A stretch of 64,000 nucleotides of DNA. Origin: Rotaria sp. Silwood1. Its lineage: Eukaryota > Rotifera > Eurotatoria > Philodinida > Philodinidae. The notes beneath the pieces were generated by a model. The model was not told where the DNA came from and searched no databases. It worked only from the letters and a program-made list of their open reading frames with translations. The stretch is from assembly GCA_905250075.1 (NCBI GenBank), contig CAJNOP010000010.1, positions 1,967,773 through 2,031,772 on the forward strand. Reading direction: 5' to 3'. The position numbers and the translations under genes are program-made. Below, piece after piece: positions 1 through 13,200 of this stretch; the first letter of the stretch is position 1; the number at the start of each line of letters is the position of its first letter.

Positions 1-102
1 TATTCATATCGTGAATAAAAAACAATGAAAACGAACTCTAATTATTCTAAGCGGACTTTTACAATAAAAATAACCGAGTATTGAAGATAAGCTATTCTAA
101 AT

Positions 103-989
103 TTATTCAACATCATAATTTACTTTGCCTTCACGTATTGTGTCTACATATTTGTGAATGATTTCGTCTGGTACTTTAGTTTTTTTAACAACATCATTTG
201 CTTGCATATCTTTAAACCAAGTAGCAAGTTTAGGTAGTTTTCCATCAGCATTTAAGACGAAACCATTTTCTTTTAATGTTGGAAAAAGTTCAAACCATGG
301 CCATATCATGTAATCAACCATTGCTGGTTTTGATCCGCCAAAAAATTTATCATGAAGTACATCTTCATAAGCAGTTAAACTTTGATTTAAATCTTCAAAA
401 TTCTTTTGTCCCTTCTCTGCAAATGCTTTATAAAAAGCTGATCGAACCTAATAAAACAAGATAAACATTTGTTTATATTGAAGAGAATTTTATTTACGCC
501 TCCAAATCTTTCAGTGAGCATTTGTTGTTTAGCTTTGAGGTAAGGATCGACAGGATGAAGACGATGTTCTGCATACAAATCATCAAGATAATTACTTATA
601 ATAAGTGATTCAGGTACTGATCGAACTTCTTTCGAATCATGATCGATCCATTCTAATAATGGAACTTCACCAACTGGATTCTTTTTTAAATACCAGTCAG
701 GTTCATCATTAAGATTGATATATACTTCTTCATATCTAGAATATTTTTAGAAGTATTTAAGAAAGATAGATAAATAAATATGCTATAAACTTACGAAATA
801 TTTTTAGCAGCTAAGACAAGTTTAACGCGTCGAACGAATGGACAAAACCGCATACTATATAATCGTAATTGATTTTCTTTCAATGGTGGACATTCAGAAC
901 CTATTTAATAGTATTTATAGGATTGAAGAAAAACATTAAAAATCCTTTGAGCTCTTACCTGATTTCAAATGTTTCTGAGCAGTTGTCAT
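103..989 (-). CDS. GSTO: Omega-class glutathione S-transferase
   Basis: Four exons on the minus strand (989-959, 900-795, 735-498, 447-103) join into 239 codons plus stop, the usual size for omega GSTs (about 240 aa). The active-site segment RFCPFVRR places the catalytic cysteine at about residue 30 in the N-terminal thioredoxin fold, the hallmark that separates omega GSTs from Tyr/Ser GSTs. [11 protein letters not shown] follows as the glutathione-binding cis-Pro region, then an all-helical C-terminal domain. Family role: cytosolic thioltransferase and dehydroascorbate reductase using glutathione. All three introns are about 50-60 nt with GT-AG ends. The start is the only ATG that opens the first small exon in frame. 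The family call is firm; which paralogue (GSTO1 or GSTO2) cannot be told. Confidence 0.93.
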
Positions 990-3407
990 TATGAATAAAA
1001 TATTAAATTTTATTTGATGATAAAACACCAACAAAAAAATGAATATGCAGTGAAAAAAGCAAATTTTTTTGCTTATTTATATGTGTTACATAAATTCTGC
1101 ATCATCATGATGATCCACTCGACAAGCTTTTTTTCTTTTCTGTCGGAGTAAATAAATACTTGAAGAACGTGGTCTATCAGCAAGTATAAGTCATGATGAC
1201 TCGCATTGTATTTTTTTTCCTCTTGAAACGAGGAACGAATCATAAATATACATTATTATGTAATGCCTTAGAAATTATGATAGTGATTTAATAAATTCAA
1301 ATTAGAGCAAACTACTAACACTTCTTCGTGGAAGAATCTTACAAAATCATACATCATTCTTATTATAAGATTCTTGCAAAAGTTTGATGATCGAAATCTC
1401 TTAAGACCTTATACGATCGTTCAAGATCATAATTATAGATCTCACTTTTACAATTGGTTTTGTGCATCTAGATAAAATATTTAAGTAATTAAATACATTC
1501 TGATTTAGACGTTATTTTTTTACAATTGAAAATATATATTCTATGTAGCGGTGCTGATCTGCTAAAAATTACTCTAAAGATAATTCAATCGATTTGATTA
1601 AATAGACGTTGGCGTTCTTCGATTTAATTTTTTTTACTTTTTTTAAGCGTATATTTGCATTTTCATTTAGGTGTTTTTTTATAAATAACTCATGTATTGG
1701 CACTACCGTCGGGCGTGTCTCATAACTTGAACCGATCTGAGCTATGACGCTAATCAAGGCTGCTTAGACGCATCAACGGTATCAGAGCGCATTGAAAAAC
1801 GATGCATTCATGTCAGTTTTAACATATTTCAAAAATGTTCATCCGGTTCAAATGCTTATCATTTGTTTAGAACATGGGGTTTAATCGGCAACAACAATAA
1901 TAAAAGGTAAAACTTACTATCTTCTTTGGAAGTTACTTATTTGCTGTGTAATATTTTCATAGATGCTAATAGAAAATAGCTGTTGTTGATGTTCTCATCA
2001 TTTTATATTACAATGTCTACAATTATTTATATTCTACTAGCATAATATTTGGAGATTCAGTTAGAGTGACACCCAAAATCAATTCATTTGTGCAACAACG
2101 TTGCACTTTCTTTTATAGAAATAACATTGAGGAATGTACACATTTCGAAAAAATACTTATTTTCGACTTTATCCTCTATTTTTTATCATTTATCATTACG
2201 TTTTTTAAATAATTTTATTAAATGTTCGCGTTGATATTCATTGAACACATTCGTATCTCTAGATGAAGTAAATGACCAACAATTCAGTTGTTCCATAAAC
2301 CACACCCATGAGAAAATTTTATTGATTATTGACTGAAATGCATGGATTGACTTCATGTGACTAACTATTGTAAATCTGGTTCATAATAAGATCAGATTAT
2401 GAAAAAGTTATGATCTTCAAAATAGAAAATATTTGATTTAATAAGTAGTTTCACTATAGGTTCACATTTATGCTCTTTGAAGATTTCGTATCACACATCG
2501 AGCAATTTCTATCGAGCACATGAGAATCATTTATTTTCTGTTAAAAACGAATTTTTTTTTAAAGAAATATATCCAAACATGAAATTGATGAGAAATAATC
2601 ATTTGCAATAAAAAATTCCTGAGAGAAACCGTTATCCTAAACTCCTGTGAAAAAAAAAATTTTATCTGAAAAATTGGCAGATGATATATCATTCGATAAA
2701 ATGTTTCACACTGATTCCAAATACGTCTTTATTTTTCTATGCAAGGGCTTGTGCGATGAAGATAACGTGAAAAATCTTTAAAAATCTTAATTTTTTAAAA
2801 ACCTGTATTTTAGTTCAGAAACATTTACGCTTACTCAGTATATGTTCCAGATGTAGAAGAACATTTTCTGAAAGTTTCATCGATATCGGATTAGTAGAAA
2901 AAAGTAGCGGCTAACTTTACTGAAAGCGTCTTTTTGGAAAGCACTTAGTGTACAAAGAATACTCATTTTTCACAACGAAAGTTTTTCTTATCAATCAATT
3001 TATTCTTTAATTCTATTTATTGTTCACAAAAAAACGCATTCAATAACATCAAATTGTTTTAAACCTTGACAGATTATTATACCTACTCAGTACTAAATAC
3101 TACAAAGTTTGAATTCTATAGCTTTCACTGTAGACGAGAATCTGTAACAACACTATCATGAGCTAATTTTTCGGTTTCTTTCATCATCTTGGATAACATT
3201 TTAAAAACAATACAAACCTTTCGAAATAAAAGAAAAGCTCATATCAAGTTATCATCGTTTATATATTTGATTATTCTCTAGACTGACTAATAATTTTAAT
3301 CGTGCTGGTTTTTTATCGATTATTCATTGACATACAGAAGCATTAAATTTGTTTCATTCCTTTTTGATTCCATTTTCGCATCGTGCAATATTACTTCATT
3401 TCCAACC
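990..3407. other. Intergenic spacer, no gene recognised
   Basis: AT-rich spacer between the GST and ANKRD42-like genes. Both neighbours lie on the minus strand, so the GST promoter should lie just above 990, but no convincing TATA or initiator element was found. The small open frame at 1569-1757 (-) has no recognisable motif and was not called. Confidence 0.6.
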
Positions 3408-3530
3408 TCATAATTTCTCCTTTAATGTTACCCAAACGTTTTCTATAGGCCACATATCAGCTAGTTTTACAACACAATTTATTGATTCAATTCGATTGAT
3501 AAAAACTTGATTGGCGACATCAATAGCTAC
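3408..3530 (-). mobile_element. Remnant resembling a Tc1/mariner transposase C-terminus
   Basis: A 40-codon open stretch on the minus strand ends in WPIENVWVTLKEKL and a stop. It resembles the third-acidic-residue region of Tc1/mariner transposases, where W-P...D-L-N-P-I-E-N-x-W-x-x-L-K is conserved. The expected SPDLN part between W and PIEN is missing, so this would be a deleted, inactive fossil. No terminal inverted repeats were found. The stretch is short, and chance resemblance remains possible. Confidence 0.35.
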
Positions 3531-3833
3531 GTGCATCCTTTGTTTTGAATTTTAATCATATTATCAAATGACATTAAAAAGATATGAAACAAATTTAGTG
3601 TTTTTTTTTATGTGAAGGAACGATAGATAAAATACCAACATGATTAAAAACTATTAATCAGTCACGATAGTAATCAAATATATCAACGTTGATTACTAGA
3701 TGAGTCTCTTTTTATTAGGGAGAAAATATCTTTAATATTCACTTAAAGAATGAATTTTATTTAAAAAAAAAATTTCAATACTTGGATGAACATTATAAAA
3801 TGACTTATCATTTATTTCTGTCTGATAAAAATA

Positions 3834-6800
3834 TTAAGAATTGACTGAGTTTCTACGCATAAATACTAGTCCTGTTTCTTTTTCAACATGTTTTTGTCGT
3901 TTGTTTGACGCTGATGATGGTTTTTTAGTTTTTTGTTCAAATGTTCCACTTGGCAGTCGTTGCTAAAGAAATATTTAGAATAATTTTAATAAATATGCAA
4001 TAAAAAAATCATACGCGTGTATGTTGCATTTTATCTTCATATGTTCGTAAAGCAGTAACAAGACGAACAATTTCATTTCGACATTCATCTAATTCTGATT
4101 CACGTTTTTCTCTTTTAAGTCTTTCAAATTCTAACTGAGTTTCAAGTTCTTCAATTTTTCTAAAATAAAAAAATTATTTTAACTTTTATATGCAAACAAA
4201 TCATTTATGAATATATAATACCTTTGTGAATTTTGTTCAAGTGTTTCACGTTTTTGATCATCATCTAATTGTCCACCTAATTGTCGATAATTTTTTTTTG
4301 CTATATCAACTTGTTTTTCTAATTCATCAAGTTTAGTTTTTGCACGTAAACGTTCTTCTTCTTTTGGTGTTAATTTTCTACGATGGCCTTGCTTTGTTGA
4401 TTCATTTTGATTACGTTGTTGATTTGTTTCAGTTTTATCAGCACCACCACCTAAGATTTTTAAACAAGCTAATTGACCAAAGCGTCTTGCTACATCTTTT
4501 GGTGTTTCACCACTTTGAGTTGTTAATTCCATTGATGCACCCATTTCAATTAACCATTGAATAATTTTTAAATGTCCTTGACCAGCTGCTTTATGTGCTA
4601 ATGTAGCACCACGTTCATCACGCTCATTTATATTAACAACACCTTGTTCAATTAATAATTTAACATGTTCAAAATCTCCATTATATGCAGCTACATGTGC
4701 AGGGAAAGTAAGATCTAAAATAGAAATTTTTGGTTTTTTTGTGTTTCAAGATAAATTTTATTTTACTTTCGGCTTGTTCTGGATGATCTTGTTCCCATTC
4801 AAGTGCATCCAAATATCTACAACAATCTTCTTTAAAAAATTGTTCAGCTAAAGATTTTGGTGTATCACCATGATCATTTCGTGCACCTAATATTGATGAT
4901 ATATCACGATGAACTGAGACAATAAATTTTAAACATGGTAAATGGCCTTCCATTGCTGTTAGATGAGCTGAATGATCAATCAAAGAAATCTATTATTATA
5001 TATATTCAAATAGGATTATATCGAAGTTTCTATTCAACTTAATAAAACTACCAACGACAAAATGATTGCAAATCGTATTCTTAATGTAACTTTTGATAGA
5101 AAAAAGATAGACAGCTGCGGTTTTCACTATTAGAAAGAGGAGATTAAGACGCATTGAATCATATGTTACAGCCTTTTTGACTTGGTTTTTCTAAGGTTTT
5201 CAATTAAGCTTTTTGTTAAACAACGTTCTTGATAGGTGACTACAAAGAATTTTCAGCTATCTGATATGTATTGAAAGCGACAATTGAACATCTATAAAAG
5301 TGTACACCGCTCAGATTATTAGCTTGAATCTTTCAGAAGTTATAAGTATTCTGCTTGAAACTAGAAGCCGGTTTTTCTAGCAATTTCTGTGAAAAATAGA
5401 ATTTTTTTCTTGTTTTTCTTTTTGATAAAAAGTATTTTTCCGATACCCTTTTTTGGCAAATCGTTTTTAAAAGGGTCAGAAAACATATTTAGAAAAGCTT
5501 GTAACATACGTTTCCATGCGTCTTTATCTCCTCTTTCCAATGGCGAAAACTGCAACTCTCTACCTTGTTTCTATCAAAAGTTACATCAAAAATGCGATTC
5601 GCAGTCATTTTGTCGTTGGTAGAAACATTAAACTGTATTCCATTAAGAAAGCAAATAATAGAACATGACAAATTTAATTTGAAAGTCTCCAAGACACTTA
5701 CTAAACTCTCATAAGAATAAGTGTCTGAGAGATGTAGACATTGACGATGAAGTAACATATCAGAATTTGCTGTCTTTTCTAATGTTACACAGAATAGTGA
5801 GTTTAAACTTTTTTTTTTTTGTTAAACGGACTTTCGACTTCTTGTTTTTCTAATTATAACTATTGAGAGATTGTCCTTCTGCATACAATAATTCAGAAGT
5901 TTTTGTCGATGTCTTAAACATCTTGATATTTCTATCGGTGATAAGGCATATCAAGTTCGTCCACCTAGATTATCTTCCAGTATTTGTCCTTGAGAAAACC
6001 GATAGCAAGAACAAGATGATACAGATCGAAATTTTCTCCTTAGAGGATCACACAGTAAAATTTTAGGGTAAGTGAGTGAGAAGAAGATCATTTTATATTA
6101 TTCTACCACCCACAATATCTTCAATGTTCGGAAAAATGATGATTTTTAATCAAAAGTGCTTTACTTTTCTAAAGAATGAAAATTGTGAGATATTCTAGAT
6201 GGTAGATGTAGTAGTAGAAATCACTACTCATTATGATTACAAGAGCATCAAGTAAAAATTCATTGATTTCGAAAGACGAAAGTCATTCCTTTGAAAAAAA
6301 TTCACAAAAATGATTAAAACTTTTATCGACATTTTGAAAAATGGTCTTGAAAAAATAAAGAGACCGAGCTGGAAATGTTAGAGATTACTAAACTCATCAT
6401 CATCTACAGCATATCAATAACAAATTAGGCAATTTTGATATGTCAATTCATTATCAGTTCCTGATTCTCTCAGGAGCATATTTTTAATAATATCAGTTTA
6501 TTCTAACAATTTATTGAACAAATCTTTCTCACCAGTCGTATTTCCTTCATTATCAACATCGTCTAATTTTGCACCCCATTTAACAAGCATTTGTAAACAT
6601 CCAAGTCTTCCATGATATGCTGCTGTAAAAGCTGGTGTCCATCCAGTGACATCCATATGATTGATATCCTAAAATCATTCAATATCGATAGATAAAAAAA
6701 AGTGAACACAAAAGAAAAAAAATTTTTACTGCTCCTCCACGTAAAAGGGTATGAACAACAAAAGAATTTCCATGTGTACAAGCCATATGCAGACAAGTTT

Positions 6801-7300
6801 GATTGCGTCGATCACGTGTATGTAAATTAGCATTATTATTAATTAAAGCCTATAACTATCTTTAATTAAGTGAAAAAGTTTAAAAAGAACGAAAAAACCT
6901 CACTTGTACACATGCATCATGTCCTCGAATTGAAGCAATATGGATTGGTGTCCATCCTTTAGGTGTTTGTGCGTCTACATCAGCTGATTGCCATAAAAGC
7001 CAATGCATACACTTTATCAAGATAAAGAAAATATAATAATAATAATGATGGTACAAAAACTCAATACTAACCTCTAAGCTTCCTGCATGAGCTGCCCAAT
7101 GCAAAGGTGTAAATTTATCGTCATTACGTGTATCAATTTCATTAACATTTGCTCCTCGACCAACTATTAATTCGAGTTCTTTAACATTATTTGCTCGTAC
7201 AAAATCATAAATTGTTTTCGATGCTTAATAAACAAAAGTATATTATTTATAAAAATTTATATTAAACAAATCTACCTTGTTTATCTTTACTTTGAGTCAT
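3834..7300 (-). CDS. ANKRD42: Ankyrin-repeat protein, ANKRD42 (SARP)-like
   Basis: Nine exons (7300-7276, 7223-7072, 7011-6904, 6849-6730, 6668-6533, 4967-4767, 4714-4222, 4159-4015, 3962-3834) total 1509 nt, giving 502 aa. About seven ankyrin repeats fill residues 10-300 (for example FTPLHWAAHAGSLE, GWTPIHIASIRGHDACVQ, HLTAMEGHLPCLKF). A charged coiled-coil region (about 340-460) and a C-terminal GLVFMRR motif follow. The repeat order, the CMHWLLW-type segment and the F-x-R-R tail match vertebrate ANKRD42, known as a protein phosphatase 1-interacting protein. The first exon is very short, and I do not see the N-terminal KVHF-type PP1 docking motif of the human protein. Intron 5 is 1.57 kb and carries a foldback; the others are short. 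Confidence 0.85.
5050..5620. repeat. Foldback (inverted repeat) in ANKRD42-like intron 5
   Basis: The segment 5050-5163 matches the reverse complement of 5492-5620 at roughly 80% by eye, with a spacer of about 330 nt. A matching landmark is AACTTTTGATAGAAA in the left arm, found reversed in the right arm. It lies wholly within the 1.57-kb intron between exons 5 and 6. The right arm is open on the minus strand for about 90 codons without known motifs. No clear target duplication was identified. Confidence 0.75.
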
Positions 7301-9049
7301 CGTATTTTTTTTCTAAATAGACGTTTAGTGTTTAATAATTGATTTCAATTGTACAATCGAAATACATTTATGTTGCTATGAGCAAGCCTTTATTATGATG
7401 ACAAAATGGTTGCAATTGGACATGTTTACATAAAAGCAAAAATTTAATATATATAGAATGTTATTATTAACAAAAAAAAAACTACATGTAAGTTCGGCAT
7501 ACAAATGTATATGTAAATATATTTCATGACTATTATAAATCATTATTCGTGTAGTCTAATCCGATTAGAGATAATTATCGAATATGGTTCATTTTCTAAA
7601 GAAATATAATTTAACATAGATAGAATAGGAAATATTCTTATTTTATTATGATGATTCTCTTTTGTTTAATTATTGTTAAGTTTACAATATGATTTAGTCT
7701 AAAGGTCGTGGTAAATTTCAAATTGTAACTAACTTCTACTACATCTCTGGTTGCCAACTTCTGACAAAAATTAGTGATTTACTTCTCTACATAATTAAAA
7801 ATCATTATCAGAATATCAGATATCATAGATAAAAAAAAATGAGAAATGTTATTTCGCTGATACTAGCATTTTCTTGACTACGATGATTTTGATTTTTTAG
7901 ATATTTCTCGAGTAATAGGATTCAAAAGAATGAATAATTACATTTATATTAGTTCAAATTCGTAGAATTTTTTCATTTACATGTCTTCTGTTCATTAATT
8001 ATTTTTCAATTATAATTGTTTTTGTTTTTCTTCAAAAAGTTATGATTCTTGTTGCTGAAGATTTACTTTTCATTGATTATTTGAAAGAAGAGAAATGAGT
8101 AGTTATTGCAGCAATCATTGTAATGCTAGAATAGAGAAAAATTTCCAATAAAAACATGATCAAGTACAAGAAAATAAAGTGATAAGCTATTTAATTTTTA
8201 GGTAAATATTAAAAATATTTTAGTCCGGCAGCTTTCAACAAAATTGAAGTATCAATACGAACCTGATCATATCATAACCACAATTTGATATACTATTCAT
8301 CTGTTATGACTCAATTATCGCGTCCATCGTAATGTAATTAAATGATTGGATGTAGAGAATTTACATGTTTTTTCTAAATCAAAAATGTAGTGTTATATCA
8401 CGCTTTGAAAGTGGATTGGAACTTGGTACTGATATTATAGTGAATGCCGCTATGATTGCTCATTTCTCGTCTTGCAAACAATTGACGGAAAGTAAATCCT
8501 AAGACAATAAACCGTGCACACGATTTTTTTTCGATTCGTAGAAATTTCGAACAACTGAAATTTATAATAATATTAATATACACAGATTTCAAAACTAGTA
8601 CCAATTTGAAATTTACCACTCATTGTTAGTCGATGACTATTTGACTGTAACTATTATTGAGATATTAAAATATCATGTATTGAAAAATGAATATATGTAT
8701 ATAGAATGAGTTTGATGTTTATGTAGAATAAATAATTTATATAACAGGAAATTTTCGGTTTTTTTAGCGACCATTTTCAATCTTTGGAATTGTATGATAG
8801 AAAAAATTAACAGTACAGCAAAAACTAAAGATGAAAAAACAAACATTTACACGGAAAAAGAAAACATCTATAATATATAAACCAAAGATGATATAGGCGA
8901 CGTCATGAGATGTATGTACATCTATAGATATACAATATCATATACATATAATATCGTGAAAATAGAATGTGGGTGTGGACATAGCTCTTCTCTTCATCCA
9001 CATACTTATACCCTTTTGCTGTACTTACTTTGTGAATAAGACTATAATA
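7301..9049. other. Intergenic spacer, no gene recognised
   Basis: Upstream flank of the ANKRD42-like gene. It holds only AT-rich sequence, one single-arm copy (about 8055-8103) of a repeat that occurs as a foldback near 53.6 kb, and a TGTGGGTGTGGA motif near 8968. The minus-strand open frame at 8398-8619 shows no domain and was not called. Confidence 0.55.
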
Positions 9050-9057
9050 GCTGTGTC

Positions 9058-9601
9058 CAGTGGCGTAGCCTGAGATAGGACCGTTCGGTGATCACCCACG
9101 AATTTTCTGAGATGATACGAACAGTCCAATGTGAAAAAACTGTGATGCACAGACATGTACAAAGACCTCGGTAATGTCAATTAAATACATTTTATCCTGT
9201 AGTGATCGAATCAAGTCATCCAGAAAGATCAACTATATTCTCCATTAAATCGATTATTAAAATGATGAATATTCAATGGTATTTTTTTGGCAAAATACTT
9301 GTTATTTCACATAAATTCGCTAATGGTTGTATTTATGCTTACTGATGCTGCTTGACATAGTATATTTAAATATGCGGCAGTGCAAGAGTGCATTGGCGTA
9401 TCAGTACAAAAATAGCGAGCAAGCTCACTTTTTAATTGAGACTAACGAACTTCTTTTCTACAAACATCGGTTTTTGTAATAGTAATAAGTTTTAAAAAAA
9501 ACGGTCACCCTATTGATTTTAGTTGCTCATGTCTGCCAGCTACTCAAAATGATTTAGCTGAAAAACGTCCCATGACTTTCAATTTCCTAGCTACACCACT
9601 C
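9058..9601. mobile_element. Non-autonomous hAT-like element
   Basis: The left end CAGTGGCGTAGCCTGAG and the right end, read on the other strand as GAGTGGTGTAGCTAGG, form imperfect terminal inverted repeats of the CAGTGGCGTAGC type typical of hAT elements. The flanking octamers are GCTGTGTC (9050-9057) and GCTGTGCT (9602-9609), a degraded 8-bp target-site duplication. The interior of about 520 bp carries no transposase frame, so it is a deleted or MITE-like copy. Confidence 0.65.
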
Positions 9602-10256
9602 GCTGTGCTGTTTTATTTTATGTCAGATAGCTCTAATTTTGTTTTTGTGTATAAAACTACGAACAAAAAACTTGTGACATGAAAACATGTTGTTACCATT
9701 TTTTTTATAATAAACAGAAAACGAGACAACAATAATAAAAATAACTTAACTCGACTCAAAAAGTGACGCAAATTGCCTACCCCTGAACGCAATAGCTAAG
9801 TTCAGGAACTTTTATGCTAGTTTATACTAAAGGCGAAATTAAACTGTTGTTTTCTATGATTGAATAGCTAAAATCATGCAAATTATTAATAGGTGTTACT
9901 TTCCATTGCCATCAAAGTCAGTTTTGTAATATCAAACAGATTACGATTCGGAAGTATTTATAGCATTATTTGAATATTGTAAAAGTGTATTTTGGATTTT
10001 TCAGCCAATCTTCATTTGATTGTCTACAGTATTTCATACTCTAAATATGAGTTGCTTCGATGTCTTGTTGAAGCGAGAAGAAAGTATGGTATTGATTAAT
10101 AGACCGAAAATAAAAGATCTTTTCAATAAGATATATCAATGAGAGTATTACTACGAGATCATTTGTAGCCTCTAATAATTGAATCAAATTCAAGATGAAT
10201 TTTTATACAAACAAATAAATAAAACATGTTTCAAAAAGAAATTAATCAAATTAATT

Positions 10257-13200
10257 TTATTTTGAAGAACCGAAAAATGGTAATTTTGGTAAAATAGATT
10301 TTTCTTTTTTTAAAAGTTCAACAATTTTTTCAAAATTATGTCGATCCTTTGAATTCAATAGCCAACAATTAGTCATTATTGCATAAATATTTACTGGACA
10401 TTTTTGTGGTTGTTTAAGACGTTCACCTAAATCAAAATAATTATTTAAATAATAAATCCTCTTTTCCACAAACGATAAAAGCCCACCCTATCCGAACCCA
10501 CACAAAATAGCAATGTAGACCATTGAATAGATTAGTTCATCGTTTTTTTCGCTTTTTTATTAACAGACAAACGTGTACGTATTGACATTAATGAGAGACA
10601 GCTATTCAAAACCTGGCAAGAAGGAAACATGTTTAGTTATACCAATTTTTTAAGGAATTACGCGTAGTCTAGATATGCAATGATGTATATTTTTATTAAG
10701 ATGACTAACATATGGACTAATCTATAACTTAAAAAATTAGAAATCTCACAAAGTTGAGGATCATGGTCCGTTGAAATTACGTGAGAGGTTTTCAGATTCA
10801 AAAACAAGTGTCACTGTGAGATGATTACGATATCCATTATTGAAGCACTCAGAAAATTTGCGCTAACTGTTTCATAAAAATGTGCAATATTAAGATCCAC
10901 GTAGTCCTGATGATAGATAAATGTGTGAATGAGAAAGGTAGTGTAATGTACGTGTTACTCAGATTATCTGATAACAAGGAATCGGAAGAACATACAAGTC
11001 AATTTTTAGTTCGTCGATAACTATCAAAATTCACAGACTGTTTGATAGCCTCAAATCATTGAGTCTTTTAACGTCTATGCTTGAAAGCGAATAGCATCAA
11101 AGCTACAACATCAAAACAAGTTGATCACAATAAAAGCCCAGTAGATTACTTTTACGTGAGGGAGGGATATTACAAAAATAAATCAATAAAAATGTTTACC
11201 TCGTTTTACAGCATCAATAACTAAATGATTATGTTGTATATTAGCATAAGGTACTGCTGCTTTAGAAAATACTTCCCATATAGTTATACCATAGGACCAA
11301 ACGTCTGATTTATGTGTATATGGTCCTAAAAGAAAAATATTACTAAATAATAAAAACAACAAAAACTATATAGTAAAATCTAAGAAACCATTTGATAAAA
11401 CTTCAACAGCCCACCAACGTACTGGAAATTCTTTAATTTGACTAAAATATTCTTCATCTTCATGAAGACAACGTGAAAGTCCGAAATCAGCAACTTTCAC
11501 TCGTCCATTTTTGTCCACTAAACAATTTCGAGCTGCTAAATCTCTAATAAAAAGATTTTTTTTTCAATACAAATTTAATCTCATTTCATTAACATACCGA
11601 TGAATAACATGATTACTTTCTAGATATGCCATTCCTTTTGCTATTTCAGTACATATTTGAATTAATTGTGACACGCGGAAATCATTATTTTTTAAATAAT
11701 CCCTCAGACTTCCTTCTATAAAAAAAATAAAAATAAACTATTTTAATGTCTCTAAATATTCAATATACTTTCAACAAGTTCCATAACAATCATCAGAGGT
11801 TCATGATGTGCGGCAATACCAAATAAATTAACAATTCTTTTATGTTTATATCGTTTAAGTAAAAGAGCTTCATTAATAAAAATTTCTCGATCTTTTGAAC
11901 TTCGATCTGCAATTGTTGAACGAAGTATTTTGACGGCAACTGGAGTATTTCGATATTCACCACGAAATACTTCACCAAAATTTCCCTGTCAAAAAAAAAA
12001 TAATAATCAACATATTGAAAAAATTTATGAATAGTCTTCATAATTAGTTTTCTCTCAAGATGAATGGCCCACTTTCAATAACAACACCTATTTCAAGACT
12101 GGAGACATACATGCTTGCCATTATTTTTTTCGATTATCAATACATTATTATCTTTTATCTTACTTGGCCTAACTGATCAAAGACTTTAATTTCATCATTA
12201 TTAATAATATAATTCGGTCTTTCCACTGGTCGGATTAACCGTGTTCCATTGTCACTAAATTCCAATTTGTGACGTGTATAAAATGTAATCAACTTTGGAA
12301 CTGTTGGTTTAGTAATACCATTCTCTTGGAGTGAATACATCTAATAACATATGTATAAATAAAATGTAAAAAGAAAAAAAAATTCATTTTATTCTTACAT
12401 TATCTTTTTCATTAATAAAAAAATGGCTATCTTTTAATTTACTAGGATCATTTTTATCAGTCCATAAAATCGATAAAACAATTTTTTCTTCATTATTTAT
12501 GCGAATTAAATAATCTCCTTTTTCATTTAAAAAACTAACACTTTGAGCACGTGGCATAAGACCATGAAAATATGATTGATCTTCAAGTCGATCGGATAAC
12601 TAAATAAGACAAACAGAGAAAAAAAACATTTTCTAGCGAAATTCAGTTATTTATTCTTACACCGGTAGGTATTTCTGCATCCAATGAATCATCATCTTTT
12701 AATCCAGCATCTTCAAATACTTCTTGTAAATCATTTTGTAAATTTTCTTGCCATGCTATTTTTATTCGTAAACTTTCTGCTTGTTGGTTTTGTTGAAATA
12801 AAGTTTTTCGTCCATAATATGAACTAGATATCGAATAAATAATTTATTAAAGAAAAGAATAATTGAAACTACGAACAGATCTTTATATTTTAGTTGATCA
12901 GCAATTCGAAGAGCATTTATTAATTCATTATTATCTTTATTTAGATCATCTGTCAACATTTGAATTCTAAAATATAAGATTAATTAAAAACAAAACAAAA
13001 GAAAATAAACAGACATTTTTCATTCATACTTTTCTTTTAATGCACCAATTGTTGAAGCATTGATTACTGATTCATCAATAATAATTTGGTTGGCTTTAAG
13101 ATTCGATAAGCCAGATGTTTGAAGAAGTGTATCATTGAATACTATGGGGTTCTTTGTCATCAATGGAATACTATTCAAATAATTTCGTTTAACAAGAATA

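Noticed and set aside
1690..1860. A GGTTCAA-containing stretch, locally richer in GC, that looked like a tRNA or small RNA gene
   Set aside because: No acceptor, D or anticodon stems could be paired on either strand.
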